From: Verrucomicrobiota bacterium
Lineage (GTDB): Bacteria > Verrucomicrobiota > Verrucomicrobiia > Limisphaerales > UBA9464
Assembly (NCBI GenBank): GCA_025354845.1
Contig: JANXMD010000631.1
Coordinates: 1 to 13,611 of the forward strand
Reading direction: 5' to 3'
DNA length: 13,611 nucleotides
The notes under the pieces are model-generated. The model worked only from the letters and a program-made list of their open reading frames with translations, did not search any database and was not told the origin of the DNA. A program made the translations under genes and the position numbers. This document shows positions 1-6,534 of this stretch, one piece after another; positions within the stretch are counted from its first letter, which is position 1, and each line of letters begins with the position of its first letter.

Positions 1-697
1 GCAGCGAACAGTAGTCACGGGGACGTTCCTGCGAGGGGCGGCCGATCACCAGGTGGTCGAGGACTTCGATGCGGAGTAGGTGCCCTCCGCGGATGAGGTC
101 GCGGGTGATGCGGATGTCGGCCTCGCTCGGTTGCGGATCGCCGCCGGGATGGTTGTGGGCGAGAACGATGGCGTGCGCGTTGCCGAGGATTGCCGGGCGA
201 AACACCTCGCGCGCATGCACCACCACGGTGTCGAGTAGTCCCTTGGTGATCTCCACCACCCGGATCAACCGACGTCGGGTGGTGAGCAGTAAGACAAAGA
301 AGCGTTCGGTTTCATACAGAGCCAGTTCATCGCGCAACAACGCAGCGATGGCGGCGGGCGTGTCGAGCACGGGCGACTCACGTCGTTTCTCCGAGGCCAT
401 GCGCACTGCGAGTTCGAAGGCGGCCTTCAGCGTGACGGCTTTGTCCCGACCCACGCCGCGAACTTCCATCAACTGCTCAAGCGGGGAGCGGGCGAGAGAT
501 TCGAGAGTGGAGAAACGTTCCAGCATGCGGTGTCCGACGTCCACGGCCGAGGCGCCTTGGAGGCCGGTGCGCAGCAGGATCGCGAGAAGTTCGGCGTCGG
601 TGAGGGCCGAGGCGCCGCGTTCGGCGAGACGCTCGCGCGGACGATCCGTCCGGACCATGTCGTGGATGCGCAGCGGTTGCGAGGAGCCGGAGGTCAT
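1..697 (-). CDS. radC: RadC family protein (JAB/MPN-type putative metalloprotease), 3' end outside window
   Basis: The minus frame reads from ATG at 697 and is still open at the window edge, giving 232 residues. A helix-hairpin-helix-like segment (LMEVRGVGRDKAVTLKAAFE, about residues 76-95) precedes the JAMM/MPN domain. That domain carries the family signature HNHPGGDPQPSEAD at residues 181-194, whose two histidines and aspartate are the expected zinc ligands. The sequence then runs through DHLVIG at 214-219 to the edge, so only the last few residues of a roughly 235-240 residue protein are missing. The family was once linked to DNA repair, but its true role is unsettled. It diverges from rsmI, and a dispersed repeat lies 15 nt upstream of its ATG. 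No Shine-Dalgarno is present: the upstream bases are pyrimidine rich. Family identity is secure; function is not. Confidence 0.96.
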   Translation of the reverse strand, partial: MTSGSSQPLRIHDMVRTDRPRERLAERGASALTDAELLAILLRTGLQGASAVDVGHRMLERFSTLESLARSPLEQLMEVRGVGRDKAVTLKAAFELAVRMASEKRRESPVLDTPAAIAALLRDELALYETERFFVLLLTTRRRLIRVVEITKGLLDTVVVHAREVFRPAILGNAHAIVLAHNHPGGDPQPSEADIRITRDLIRGGHLLRIEVLDHLVIGRPSQERPRDYCSL

Positions 698-711
698 GGG
701 CAGGGGGAAAT

Positions 712-743
712 AACCGCTGATGGACGCGGATGAACGCAGATGG
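712..743 (+). repeat. Dispersed intergenic repeat, diverged copy 1
   Basis: This 32-nt stretch aligns without gaps to 838-869 with 25 of 32 identical bases. Six of the seven differences are G or T here against A there, and five of those are A/G changes. It starts 15 nt upstream of the radC ATG, so it lies in the radC leader or promoter region. Confidence 0.7.
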
Positions 744-837
744 AAGGGAGCAATGGGAATCATCCTGAGCCCTAGCGGTCGAGTCTGCCAAGATGGGCAT
801 CGCGTGCCCGGGTTGGGGTTTTCGGAGAGGGGAGTTT

Positions 838-869
838 AACCACAGATGGACACAGATAAACACAGATGC
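838..869 (+). repeat. Dispersed intergenic repeat, copy 2 (left arm of inverted pair)
   Basis: This copy contains AACCACAGATGGACACAGAT at 838-857. It then repeats the ACACAGAT unit once more at 862-867 after an AAA spacer, so it is internally semi-repetitive. The 20-mer is a perfect reverse complement of 945-964. I recall similar ACAGATGGACACAGAT elements in intergenic regions of several environmental bacteria, including Verrucomicrobia. That recollection was not checked. Confidence 0.8.
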
Positions 870-944
870 CGAGAAGCCGAGCCGACTCTAGAGCCTCCAA
901 ACCAAGTTCACTTCCCACCTCCGACCTCCCGTCTCTCCTTCTGC

Positions 945-964
945 ATCTGTGTCCATCTGTGGTT
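945..964 (-). repeat. Dispersed intergenic repeat, copy 3 (right arm of inverted pair)
   Basis: The reverse complement is AACCACAGATGGACACAGAT, identical over all 20 bases to 838-857. The two arms are separated by 87 nt, so they could pair as a large stem in RNA or DNA. They may equally be two independent insertions in opposite orientation. Confidence 0.8.
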
Positions 965-1047
965 TCTCCGTCTTCTTCTTTCTAGGTCGCGTTTTGGGGC
1001 GACGAATCTCCTCTTCCATGGATTTCATTCCGTCCTAGGCTGCGGTT

Positions 1048-1878
1048 GTGGAAACTCCCGTTCCTGTCGTCACTACCCCGCAGCACACTCCGCCGCCTTT
1101 AGTGGCGGGGACGCTGTACCTCGTGGCGACGCCCATTGGGAATCTCGAGGACATCACGCTGCGTGCGCTTCGGGTGTTGCGGGAATGCGATCTTGTCGCC
1201 GCCGAGGACACCCGGCACACGGGGCAGTTGCTCAAGCATTTCGGCATTCAGAAGCAGATGGTGAGCTACCACCGTTTCAATGAGGCGCGACGAAGTGCCG
1301 AGCTTTTGGAGCGGTTGAAGGCAGGCGCGAAGGTGGCGTTGGTGACGGATGCCGGGTCGCCGGGGATCAGCGATCCGGGCGAACGCGTGGTGGCGGCGGT
1401 GCTGGCGGCGGGCTGTCGGGTGGAACCCGTGCCGGGAGCCTGCGCGATGGTGGCGGGACTCACGGCGAGCGGACTGCCCACCGAAGAATTTCATTTCGCC
1501 GGTTTTCTCCCGCACAAGTCGGGTCAGCGCGCGCGACGGTTATCGGAACTGGCTGCGGTTCCCGGAACGCTGGTGCTGTACGAATCTCCCTTTCGCATCG
1601 AGCGCTTGGTCGGTGAAATGAAAATCGCGTTTCCCGGACGGCAAGTGGTGCTGGCGCGCGAGCTGACCAAGCGCTTTGAAGAATGGCTGCGCGGCACGCC
1701 GGAAGCCTTGGCGGCAATGTTGGCAGCCCGCCCGCGCAAGGGGGAGTTCGTGGTGATGATTGCGCCAGCCGGTGAGCCTTCCGAGGCTCCAGAGTTGGAT
1801 GCGGAGACCGTGGACGATGAAGACGCCGTGGACGAATCGAACGCTGGTGGCGATAACTCACACGGGTCGGCGCATTGA
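1048..1878 (+). CDS. rsmI: 16S rRNA (cytidine1402-2'-O)-methyltransferase RsmI
   Basis: The 276-residue protein belongs to the SAM-dependent tetrapyrrole-methylase-like family that 2'-O-methylates C1402 in the 16S rRNA decoding centre. The N-terminal motif GTLYLVATPIGNLEDITLRA (21-40) and AEDTRHTGQLLKHFGI (52-67) are diagnostic. They are followed by LVTDAGSPGISDPG (98-111), VPGACAMVAGL (128-138) and FAGFLPHKSGQR (150-161). The start chosen is GTG at 1048. A later in-frame GTG at residue 19 would begin right at the conserved core and cannot be excluded. The family core ends near residue 240. The last 36 residues form a low-complexity acidic tail in place of the roughly 50-residue C-terminal part of the E. 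coli protein. It is the first gene of the plus-strand run. No Shine-Dalgarno is seen. Confidence 0.95.
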   Translation: METPVPVVTTPQHTPPPLVAGTLYLVATPIGNLEDITLRALRVLRECDLVAAEDTRHTGQLLKHFGIQKQMVSYHRFNEARRSAELLERLKAGAKVALVTDAGSPGISDPGERVVAAVLAAGCRVEPVPGACAMVAGLTASGLPTEEFHFAGFLPHKSGQRARRLSELAAVPGTLVLYESPFRIERLVGEMKIAFPGRQVVLARELTKRFEEWLRGTPEALAAMLAARPRKGEFVVMIAPAGEPSEAPELDAETVDDEDAVDESNAGGDNSHGSAH

Positions 1879-1912
1879 CGGGACGCTGTCGGCCTTCCAT
1901 GTTGCATCCGGC

Positions 1913-2674
1913 ATGAGCTACGACATTTCCGCACTGTTGACGGACTGGGATTACCAGCCCGGCCAAGTGGTCGCACGCCGCTTCAAGGGCAAGGACGGCA
2001 CCGAAAAGGTGCAGCTCCGCGTCGATCTGGGTGTGCTGCAGATGAATGTCGAAGGACGACCGGATGGAAAGCGCCCAATGGGGCATGAGACTTGGTACGA
2101 TTTTCAGCGTTCGCGTCTGGAGACGCATCGCGAGGAGCATCAGGGCGACGATTCCGCCTTCGAGCTGGATTCCGAAGGCTGCGGGAAGCTGCAGCAGGAG
2201 GCCATTCAGTTCCATCACCGCTACATCTGTTTTTTCCAGCTCGAGGATTTCGCACTCGTTGAACGCGACTGCGAGCGCAACCTGGAGGTCTTTGAGTTCG
2301 TGGCTGAGTTTGCTGCCAACGAGGATCTTGCTTGGTCGTTGCTGCAGTTCGCGCCGCAACTGTTGATGATGCGCACCCGGGCCCGCGGAACCAAGGCGGT
2401 CCGCAAGCGCCGGCATCGCGATGCCATCTCCGCGATCGAGGAGGGCATTGAAGAATTGGAGACCTTCTACCGCGAGAACGGCCGGGAGGACCTGCTGGAG
2501 AACAGTGGTGAAATTGCCTCGTTGAAGCACTGGCTCACCGAGGTGCGTTCCAAGAAGCCGCTGACCGCGCTGGAAAAGCTGCAGCGCGATCTGGACGAGG
2601 CGATTCGTCTCGAAGATTACGAGCGGGCCGCCAAGGTCCGCGACCAGATGAAGAAGCTACAAACCTCCGACTGA
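1913..2674 (+). CDS. UvrB/UvrC-motif (UVR domain) protein of unknown function
   Basis: The protein has 253 residues from ATG at 1913, 34 nt after the rsmI stop. The frame stays open further upstream, but that part lies over rsmI and is composed like an out-of-frame shadow. Residues 1-60 (for example DWDYQPGQVVARRF and VQLRVDLGVLQMNVEGRPDG) form a conserved block that I associate with verrucomicrobial and planctomycete UVR-motif proteins. The middle is mostly helical with clustered aromatic and acidic residues. Residues 218-250 form a UVR motif (LEKLQRDLDEAIRLEDYERA, then AKVRDQMKKL). This is the helical hairpin by which UvrB and UvrC bind each other, also found in McsA. No nuclease or helicase domain is present, so a direct repair role should not be assumed. 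No Shine-Dalgarno is seen. Confidence 0.85.
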   Translation: MSYDISALLTDWDYQPGQVVARRFKGKDGTEKVQLRVDLGVLQMNVEGRPDGKRPMGHETWYDFQRSRLETHREEHQGDDSAFELDSEGCGKLQQEAIQFHHRYICFFQLEDFALVERDCERNLEVFEFVAEFAANEDLAWSLLQFAPQLLMMRTRARGTKAVRKRRHRDAISAIEEGIEELETFYRENGREDLLENSGEIASLKHWLTEVRSKKPLTALEKLQRDLDEAIRLEDYERAAKVRDQMKKLQTSD

Positions 2675-2688
2675 TTCTCCCCATTTCC

Positions 2689-3135
2689 ATGACTCTTCTC
2701 GAAAAGATCTCCGCTGAACTTAAGGCTTCTATGCTCGCCCGCGATGCCGACCGCACCGGGGCGCTGCGCATGCTCAAGTCCGCGGTGGGGTACGCCCAGA
2801 TCGAGAAGAAGATCGAGCCACTGCCCGATGCCGACGTGATGGTGGTGATCCAGAAGGAAGCCAAGCGCCGCCGCGATTCCATCGAGGAATTTGAAAAAGG
2901 CGGCCGTGCCGATCTGGCTGCGAAGGAGCTCTCGGAACTGAAGGTGCTCGAGGCCTTTCTGCCCACGCAGCTCAGTGCCGCGGAGCTCGAGGAGCTAGTC
3001 CGTGCAGCCATTGCCGAGACCGGCGCCACCAGCAAAAAGGAGATGGGTGTGGTGATGAAGGCGGCGCAGGCCAAGGCGGCGGGGCGCGCCGACGGCAAGA
3101 CGCTCAGCCAGACGGTGGGGCGCCTGCTTCCCTGA
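2689..3135 (+). CDS. GatB/YqeY domain-containing protein
   Basis: The 148-residue protein matches the full length of the stand-alone YqeY family, which resembles the C-terminal tRNA-binding tail of the GatB amidotransferase subunit. Typical features are an N-terminal helix with a RTGALRMLKSAV segment (residues 22-33), the charged stretch KEAKRRRDSIEEFEKGGRADL (about 56-76), ELKVLEAFLPTQLS (84-97) and a C-terminal GRADGKTLSQTVGRLL (132-147). The gene begins at ATG 2689, 14 nt after the UVR-protein stop, so the two are very likely co-transcribed. Its exact function is not established. A tRNA-related role is inferred from the GatB relationship only. Confidence 0.92.
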   Translation: MTLLEKISAELKASMLARDADRTGALRMLKSAVGYAQIEKKIEPLPDADVMVVIQKEAKRRRDSIEEFEKGGRADLAAKELSELKVLEAFLPTQLSAAELEELVRAAIAETGATSKKEMGVVMKAAQAKAAGRADGKTLSQTVGRLLP

Positions 3136-3219
3136 CGCGGTCGGTCGGGATCCCACCTGACGCTATTTTCGGTTCGCTCCGGCGCGCGCTTACCGGTATT
3201 CCAAGCCGGTCCGTCCGCC

Positions 3220-3810
3220 TTGAACCTTCCCAACCAGCTCACCGTTTCCCGTTTCTTCCTCACTGGGCTCTTTCTCGCGGTGATGTTCGCGCGGTTTCCT
3301 GGGCATGAGTCCGTGGCGCTTCTGTTGTTCAGCCTGGCAGGCATAACTGACTTCCTCGACGGCCGTATTGCACGCCAGCGCGGACTGATCACCCAATTTG
3401 GCATTCTCATGGATCCCCTGGCGGACAAAATCCTGACCTGCTCCGCATTCATTGCGTTTGTGGGCCGCGGATTGATGCCGGCCTGGATGGTGGTGATCAT
3501 TGTGGCTCGCGAACTGGCCATCACCGGACTGCGTTTGCTGGCGGCGTCGCAGCAAGTCGTGCTCGGCGCGGAGCGGTTTGGGAAGCACAAGACGATATCG
3601 CAGATCGTTGCCATCCTCTCCGTGCTGACCGTGCTGAGCTACCCGCAATGGGGAGCGGCCGGTGAATGGATCTTCGGTGGCCGAATCTTTGGGGCGGCCT
3701 GGACGGTCCACGTGGCCACGGTGTCCAAGTGGGTTTCGGTCGCTCTCACCCTGTTCAGCGGAGGCGTTTACCTGTGGCGAAATCGGGAGATCTATCTCAA
3801 AGACATGTAG
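3220..3810 (+). CDS. pgsA: CDP-diacylglycerol--glycerol-3-phosphate 3-phosphatidyltransferase
   Basis: This 196-residue membrane enzyme is predicted to make phosphatidylglycerol phosphate from CDP-diacylglycerol and glycerol 3-phosphate. The CDP-alcohol phosphotransferase signature is complete, with D44, D47, G48, A51, R52, G61, D65 and D69 in DFLDGRIARQ...GILMDPLADK. Hydrophobic membrane segments occupy about residues 8-24, 31-44, 73-100, 120-135 and 165-186. The start is TTG at 3220. It is favoured because MNLPNQLTVSRFF matches the usual PgsA N-terminus and no better start is in frame. The next gene, 17 nt on, encodes the phosphatase for its product. This supports PgsA over other CDP-alcohol enzymes. 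An imperfect inverted repeat (ACCGG/CCGGT, 3192-3210) lies just upstream and may be chance. Confidence 0.93.
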   Translation: MNLPNQLTVSRFFLTGLFLAVMFARFPGHESVALLLFSLAGITDFLDGRIARQRGLITQFGILMDPLADKILTCSAFIAFVGRGLMPAWMVVIIVARELAITGLRLLAASQQVVLGAERFGKHKTISQIVAILSVLTVLSYPQWGAAGEWIFGGRIFGAAWTVHVATVSKWVSVALTLFSGGVYLWRNREIYLKDM

Positions 3811-3827
3811 CGGGCCTCGGCTCGCGC

Positions 3828-4301
3828 GTGGTGTTGTGGATCGCCCAAGGATTTGGGTTGGGCTGGATTCCCGTGGCGCCCGGGACGTGGGGGTCGCTGC
3901 TTGGTCTGGCTCTGGCCGGGTGGGTCCTTCGCCATGGGGCGACGATTCTCGCGTGCGGGATCACCTTCGCGGGAATCCTCATCGCGGTGCCAATCTGTGC
4001 TGCTGCCGAGCGCCTCCTCGGCAAACGAGATCCGGGTAGCGTGGTGCTCGATGAAATTGTGGTGATGCCGCTGGTGGGACTTCCGGCTGTGTGGCTGTTT
4101 CCCACCTTGGCGATCCAGCCCTCGTGGAAATTACTGCTCGCTGGATTTGCCGTCTTCCGGCTCTTCGACATCTGGAAGCCCGGCCCCATTCGCTCCAGTC
4201 AGGAGCTTCCCAGGGGTTGGGGCGTGGTGATGGACGACGTGCTCGCTGCCCTCCTGGCCGGACTTGTGATTCTCGGTATGGCGGCGCTTGGCGTCCGCTG
4301 A
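3828..4301 (+). CDS. pgpA: Phosphatidylglycerophosphatase A
   Basis: The 157-residue membrane protein is predicted to dephosphorylate phosphatidylglycerol phosphate to phosphatidylglycerol. Visible family motifs are PVAPGTWGSLLG (15-26), LDEIV (74-78), FRLFDIWKPGPIRSSQ (110-125) and VMDDVLAAL (134-142). The usual glycine after DExx is valine here (DEIVV), a mild departure. The frame is open far into pgsA, but homology starts only at IAQGFGLGWIPV. I therefore chose GTG at 3828, 17 nt after the pgsA stop. GTG 3831 or TTG 3834 are equally possible. Transmembrane segments lie near 23-57, 78-95 and 136-155. It ends 6 nt before the convergent stop of the phosphoesterase gene, with no room for a terminator between them. 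Confidence 0.92.
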   Translation: MVLWIAQGFGLGWIPVAPGTWGSLLGLALAGWVLRHGATILACGITFAGILIAVPICAAAERLLGKRDPGSVVLDEIVVMPLVGLPAVWLFPTLAIQPSWKLLLAGFAVFRLFDIWKPGPIRSSQELPRGWGVVMDDVLAALLAGLVILGMAALGVR

Positions 4302-4307
4302 ATCCGC

Positions 4308-4784
4308 TCAACCCGGTCCGAGCGGCAGGAACTCTGCCGTCACGCCGGTGTCATCGAGAGTCAGGATCGCAATGCTTCGCTCCAAGCTAAAGCGCGGCTT
4401 GCCTGAGTAACCAGGGTTGAAAAAAAGCGTGGTCCCGATGGTTTCGCAGAAGCGTTTGTGCGTGTGACCGAACACCACCAGATCCGGTGCGATGCGCTTG
4501 AGCCGAGCCGTGAGTGTTTCCCCCAATGAGTTCGGATTCACGATGTGCTGGAGGAAGATCTTTCGGCCGCCGAGTTCCAGGATCTCGCTTTCGCGGAAGT
4601 CGAGTCCGGCGTCGTTGTTGCCGAGGACGGCGGTGACCGGAGCGATGCCCTCCAGGTCCAGGATGAGGCTGGGATAGCCGATGTCGCCGGCGTGCAGGAT
4701 GTGATCGACGCCTTCGAACAGGCGGAAAACGGCGGGGTCCAGATAGCCGTGGGTGTCTGAGATGACGCCGATCTTCAGTTTCAT
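4308..4784 (-). CDS. YfcE/MJ0936-type metallophosphoesterase
   Basis: The 158-residue calcineurin-like phosphoesterase carries all the metal-binding motifs: SDTHG with D10 and H12, HAGD with D34, GNND with N57, QH with H80, and GHTH with H107 and H109. Size and the C-terminal NPGYSGKPRF block fit the small YfcE family, which hydrolyses phosphodiesters with two metal ions; its natural substrate is usually unknown. The frame extends 17 codons further upstream, but MKLKIGVISDTHG (ATG at 4784) is the family N-terminus. It lies 34 nt downstream of the DUF6580 gene and is probably co-transcribed with it. Confidence 0.92.
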   Translation of the reverse strand: MKLKIGVISDTHGYLDPAVFRLFEGVDHILHAGDIGYPSLILDLEGIAPVTAVLGNNDAGLDFRESEILELGGRKIFLQHIVNPNSLGETLTARLKRIAPDLVVFGHTHKRFCETIGTTLFFNPGYSGKPRFSLERSIAILTLDDTGVTAEFLPLGPG

Positions 4785-4818
4785 GAGCTGCGGCCCGGGA
4801 GGGTTCGGGGCTGAGGCG

Positions 4819-5466
4819 TCACGCCTTGGCTTCATCGGCCTCAGACTCTTCGGGCACGCCAGCAGGGCTGGATTCGCCCTTTTCGGCCGGAGATTCCGCC
4901 GGGGCTGAGAGGCGCCACGCGGCGCCGAATAGCGCGGTGAAGAGGCCGCCGCTGAGCAGTGTATTGCGGAAAAACTCCCAGGTTTCGGGATAGCCGCCGG
5001 TGCCGCGGGTCAGCGCGATCAACCATCCAGTGAGCGTGCGAGTGTATTCAGGATTGCGGAAGGGATTCAGGCACCATGCTGCGGTGTTGGTGACGAGGTA
5101 GAAGACCAGCGCGCCGAGGATCCCGCCCCCCAGCAGACCGGTGAGGCCGCGGGTACCGCGAAAGAACTTACCGAGGCTCCACAGCACCGCGTAGCCGAGG
5201 TAATTGCAGGCGAGATAGAGCAGGCCGGTGGCATTCAGGACGTCGTATCCCTTGACCCACTGGTAGTAGCTGTTGAGCGCGAGATCCGACGCCAAGAGGA
5301 AGCCGAGCGGCATCCGCCAGGAAACCGGTCCGGGGAAAAGGGCTCCGGCGCAGAACACGAGGGCGTACACCGCCGAGAAATTCGGCGGCATGAGACCGGG
5401 CCACCGCGACGCGGCGACGAACGCCACGAACAGGTACGGGAGCAGTTGACGGAGACGGTCCTTCAA
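4819..5466 (-). CDS. DUF6580-like multi-pass membrane protein
   Basis: This 215-residue protein has five or six hydrophobic segments, near residues 7-24, 31-46, 51-63, 78-97, 107-128 and 167-185. The segment LMPPNFSAVYALVFCAGALF (25-44) and the conserved LLASDLALNSYY (57-68) resemble the DUF6580 family, which looks like a small-molecule transporter or ECF-type S component; its function is not known. The last 29 residues are a Glu/Ala/Pro/Ser-rich tail. The start is TTG at 5466. It is preferred because later ATGs would remove the first membrane helix. It precedes the phosphoesterase gene and diverges from the RluA-type gene across 70 bp. The family assignment is from memory of its pattern. Confidence 0.75.
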   Translation of the reverse strand: MKDRLRQLLPYLFVAFVAASRWPGLMPPNFSAVYALVFCAGALFPGPVSWRMPLGFLLASDLALNSYYQWVKGYDVLNATGLLYLACNYLGYAVLWSLGKFFRGTRGLTGLLGGGILGALVFYLVTNTAAWCLNPFRNPEYTRTLTGWLIALTRGTGGYPETWEFFRNTLLSGGLFTALFGAAWRLSAPAESPAEKGESSPAGVPEESEADEAKA

Positions 5467-5536
5467 TCGGCGGGCAGGTTACGGCGGAACAGTCCCGTGG
5501 CAAGCCGCGGAAAATGGGTTCAGACTCTTCCGGCCG

Positions 5537-6301
5537 ATGCTGTTTCCCGTTCTCCACGAAGACGTCGACCTGCTGGTGCTGCACAAGCCCGCCGGATTGG
5601 TGTGCCATCCGACCAAGGGAGACGCCTATTCCAGCCTGATCAGCCGGGTGCGGATCCATCTCGGGGCCGAGCAGGAACCACAGATGGTGCACCGTCTCGA
5701 CCGCGAGACCAGCGGGGTGATGGTTTTTGGAAAAACTGCCGAGGCAGCCGAAGAATTGCGCCGGCTGTGGCTGTCGGGTTTGGTGACCAAGGAGTATCTC
5801 GCCGTCGTGCACGGGGCGATGGCGGAGCCGTCGGGTGTCCTGGATGCACCGATTGGGAAGGATCTAAACAGCCCGGTGTCGATCCGCGACTGGGTCCGCC
5901 CTGATGGTGCCGCGTGCACCACACGCTGGTGGCGAGTCCGCGTGTTCGAACGAGCGGAGGGTGTGTTCTCTCTCCTGCGGGTTCGACTGGATACCGGCCG
6001 GAAGCATCAGATCCGGATTCATCTCTCCGCCGCGGGGCATCCGCTGCTGGGCGACAAACTCTACGGAGCGGATCAACTCCTCTACCTGAAGTTTGTGGAA
6101 CGACGTCTCGAGCCGGAGGATCGGACCCGGTTGATTCTGTCCAACCAGGCTCTTCACGCCGCACGTCTGTGGTTGCCGTGGCAGGGGCAGGAGCAGGAAT
6201 TTGTGTCACCACCGGAGCCGGATTTTCTGGCGTTTGTCGAGGGACGCCCGGTCGTCTGGGTGCGCGATCCGCATGATCCGCAACGGGCGTGGGGAGCGTA
6301 G
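5537..6301 (+). CDS. RluA-family RNA pseudouridine synthase
   Basis: The 254-residue protein has the RluA catalytic motif MVHRLDRETSGVMVFGKT at about 50-67, with D55 as the nucleophile that attacks uridine C1'. It also has the second core block VRLDTGRKHQIRIHLSAAGH (about 148-167) followed by LLGDKLYG. There is no N-terminal S4 domain: the protein begins directly at the synthase fold (LHEDVDLLVLHKPAGLV). This points to the RluA/TruC-like branch and not RluC/RluD. The RNA substrate (tRNA or 23S rRNA) cannot be decided from sequence. The C-terminus contains an HAARLWLPWQG element typical of the family. ATG 5537 is the first start, with no Shine-Dalgarno. Confidence 0.94.
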   Translation: MLFPVLHEDVDLLVLHKPAGLVCHPTKGDAYSSLISRVRIHLGAEQEPQMVHRLDRETSGVMVFGKTAEAAEELRRLWLSGLVTKEYLAVVHGAMAEPSGVLDAPIGKDLNSPVSIRDWVRPDGAACTTRWWRVRVFERAEGVFSLLRVRLDTGRKHQIRIHLSAAGHPLLGDKLYGADQLLYLKFVERRLEPEDRTRLILSNQALHAARLWLPWQGQEQEFVSPPEPDFLAFVEGRPVVWVRDPHDPQRAWGA

Positions 6302-6350
6302 TGCTGCCGATCGATGGGTAGGGCGGTGCTGTGGCGCCGCCGTAACTGTC

Positions 6351-6370
6351 CGTTCCGCGCGAGCGGAACG
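6351..6370. other. Perfect 8-bp hairpin with GCGA tetraloop
   Basis: CGTTCCGC (6351-6358) pairs perfectly with GCGGAACG (6363-6370) around a GCGA loop, a GNRA-type tetraloop. It lies 50 nt after the RluA-type stop codon. It could stabilise the mRNA 3' end or assist termination, but no T run follows it on the plus strand. Confidence 0.5.
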
Positions 6371-6443
6371 CCAGAGCGCGTGAGAAGGGTTTCGATCCTT
6401 GAAGGCGAAGAGGCGCGGCGATGGCCTCCCTCCGTTCGGGTAG

Positions 6444-6469
6444 CCACGACTTCGCTTCGCTCGTCGTGG
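6444..6469. other. 7-bp inverted repeat (CCACGAC/GTCGTGG)
   Basis: CCACGAC (6444-6450) pairs with GTCGTGG (6463-6469) around a 12-nt loop of TTCGC-like units. This hairpin is nested inside an 8-bp outer pairing of CCGTTCGG (6432-6439) with CCGAACGG (6481-6488), so two alternative structures compete for the 6481-6488 arm. Confidence 0.5.
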
Positions 6470-6475
6470 TAAAGT

Positions 6476-6502
6476 TAGGGCCGAACGGCAGTTCGGACCC
6501 TA
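6476..6502 (-). terminator. Strong imperfect palindrome, possible bidirectional terminator
   Basis: TAGGG-CCGAAC (6476-6486) pairs with GTTCGG-CCCTA (6491-6496 and 6498-6502) around a GGCA loop, 11 bp with a single bulged A at 6497. It lies 33 nt downstream of the hprK stop on the minus strand. The following minus-strand bases (AACTTTAC) are only weakly T rich, so an intrinsic terminator is possible but not proven. It may instead be a dispersed palindromic repeat. Confidence 0.35.
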
Positions 6503-6534
6503 CCTGATGGTAGGTCTCGCGTTACCGGCCCAAT

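Larger units (their letters stand above)
698..1047. other. 350-bp divergent intergenic region between radC and rsmI
   Basis: I see no credible gene here. The region must contain the promoters of radC (leftward) and rsmI (rightward), but no clear -35/-10 pair stands out on either strand. Its main content is three copies of one short repeat, at 712-743, 838-869 and 945-964. Short open frames that cross it encode peptides such as FICVHLW or MDTDKHRC, which are translations of the repeat and not real proteins. Confidence 0.6.
6302..6534. other. 233-bp convergent intergenic region rich in hairpins
   Basis: No credible gene is present between the 3' ends of the RluA-type gene and hprK. At least three strong inverted repeats occur within about 150 bp, and a further short one (CTACC/GGTAG) lies at 6500-6513. 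A convergent location is expected for terminators, but none of the hairpins is followed by a clear U tract on either strand. Confidence 0.55.

Noticed and set aside
69..713. Plus-strand open frame of 214 codons over radC
   Set aside because: The minus strand encodes RadC with its full HNHPGGDP signature. This frame is Arg/Ser rich and unstructured.
477..963. Short open frames starting in the ACAGATGGACACAGAT repeats
   Set aside because: Their N-terminal peptides (FICVHLW, MDTDKHRC) are translations of the dispersed repeat; no conserved protein is indicated.
712..964. CRISPR array
   Set aside because: There are only three copies, one inverted and one diverged, with unequal spacing and no cas gene nearby.
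1460..2530. Minus-strand open frame (356 codons) opposite rsmI and the UVR gene
   Set aside because: It spans two genes with strong protein support on the other strand and shows no domain of its own.
2535..3614. Minus-strand open frame (359 codons) rich in Ser and Arg opposite yqeY-like and pgsA
   Set aside because: Ser/Arg-rich composition is typical of a shadow frame, and the opposite strand encodes recognised families.
3666..3827. Extended N-terminus for pgpA inside pgsA
   Set aside because: The upstream in-frame part overlaps pgsA by 145 nt and shows no PgpA similarity, which begins only near the GTG cluster at 3828-3834.
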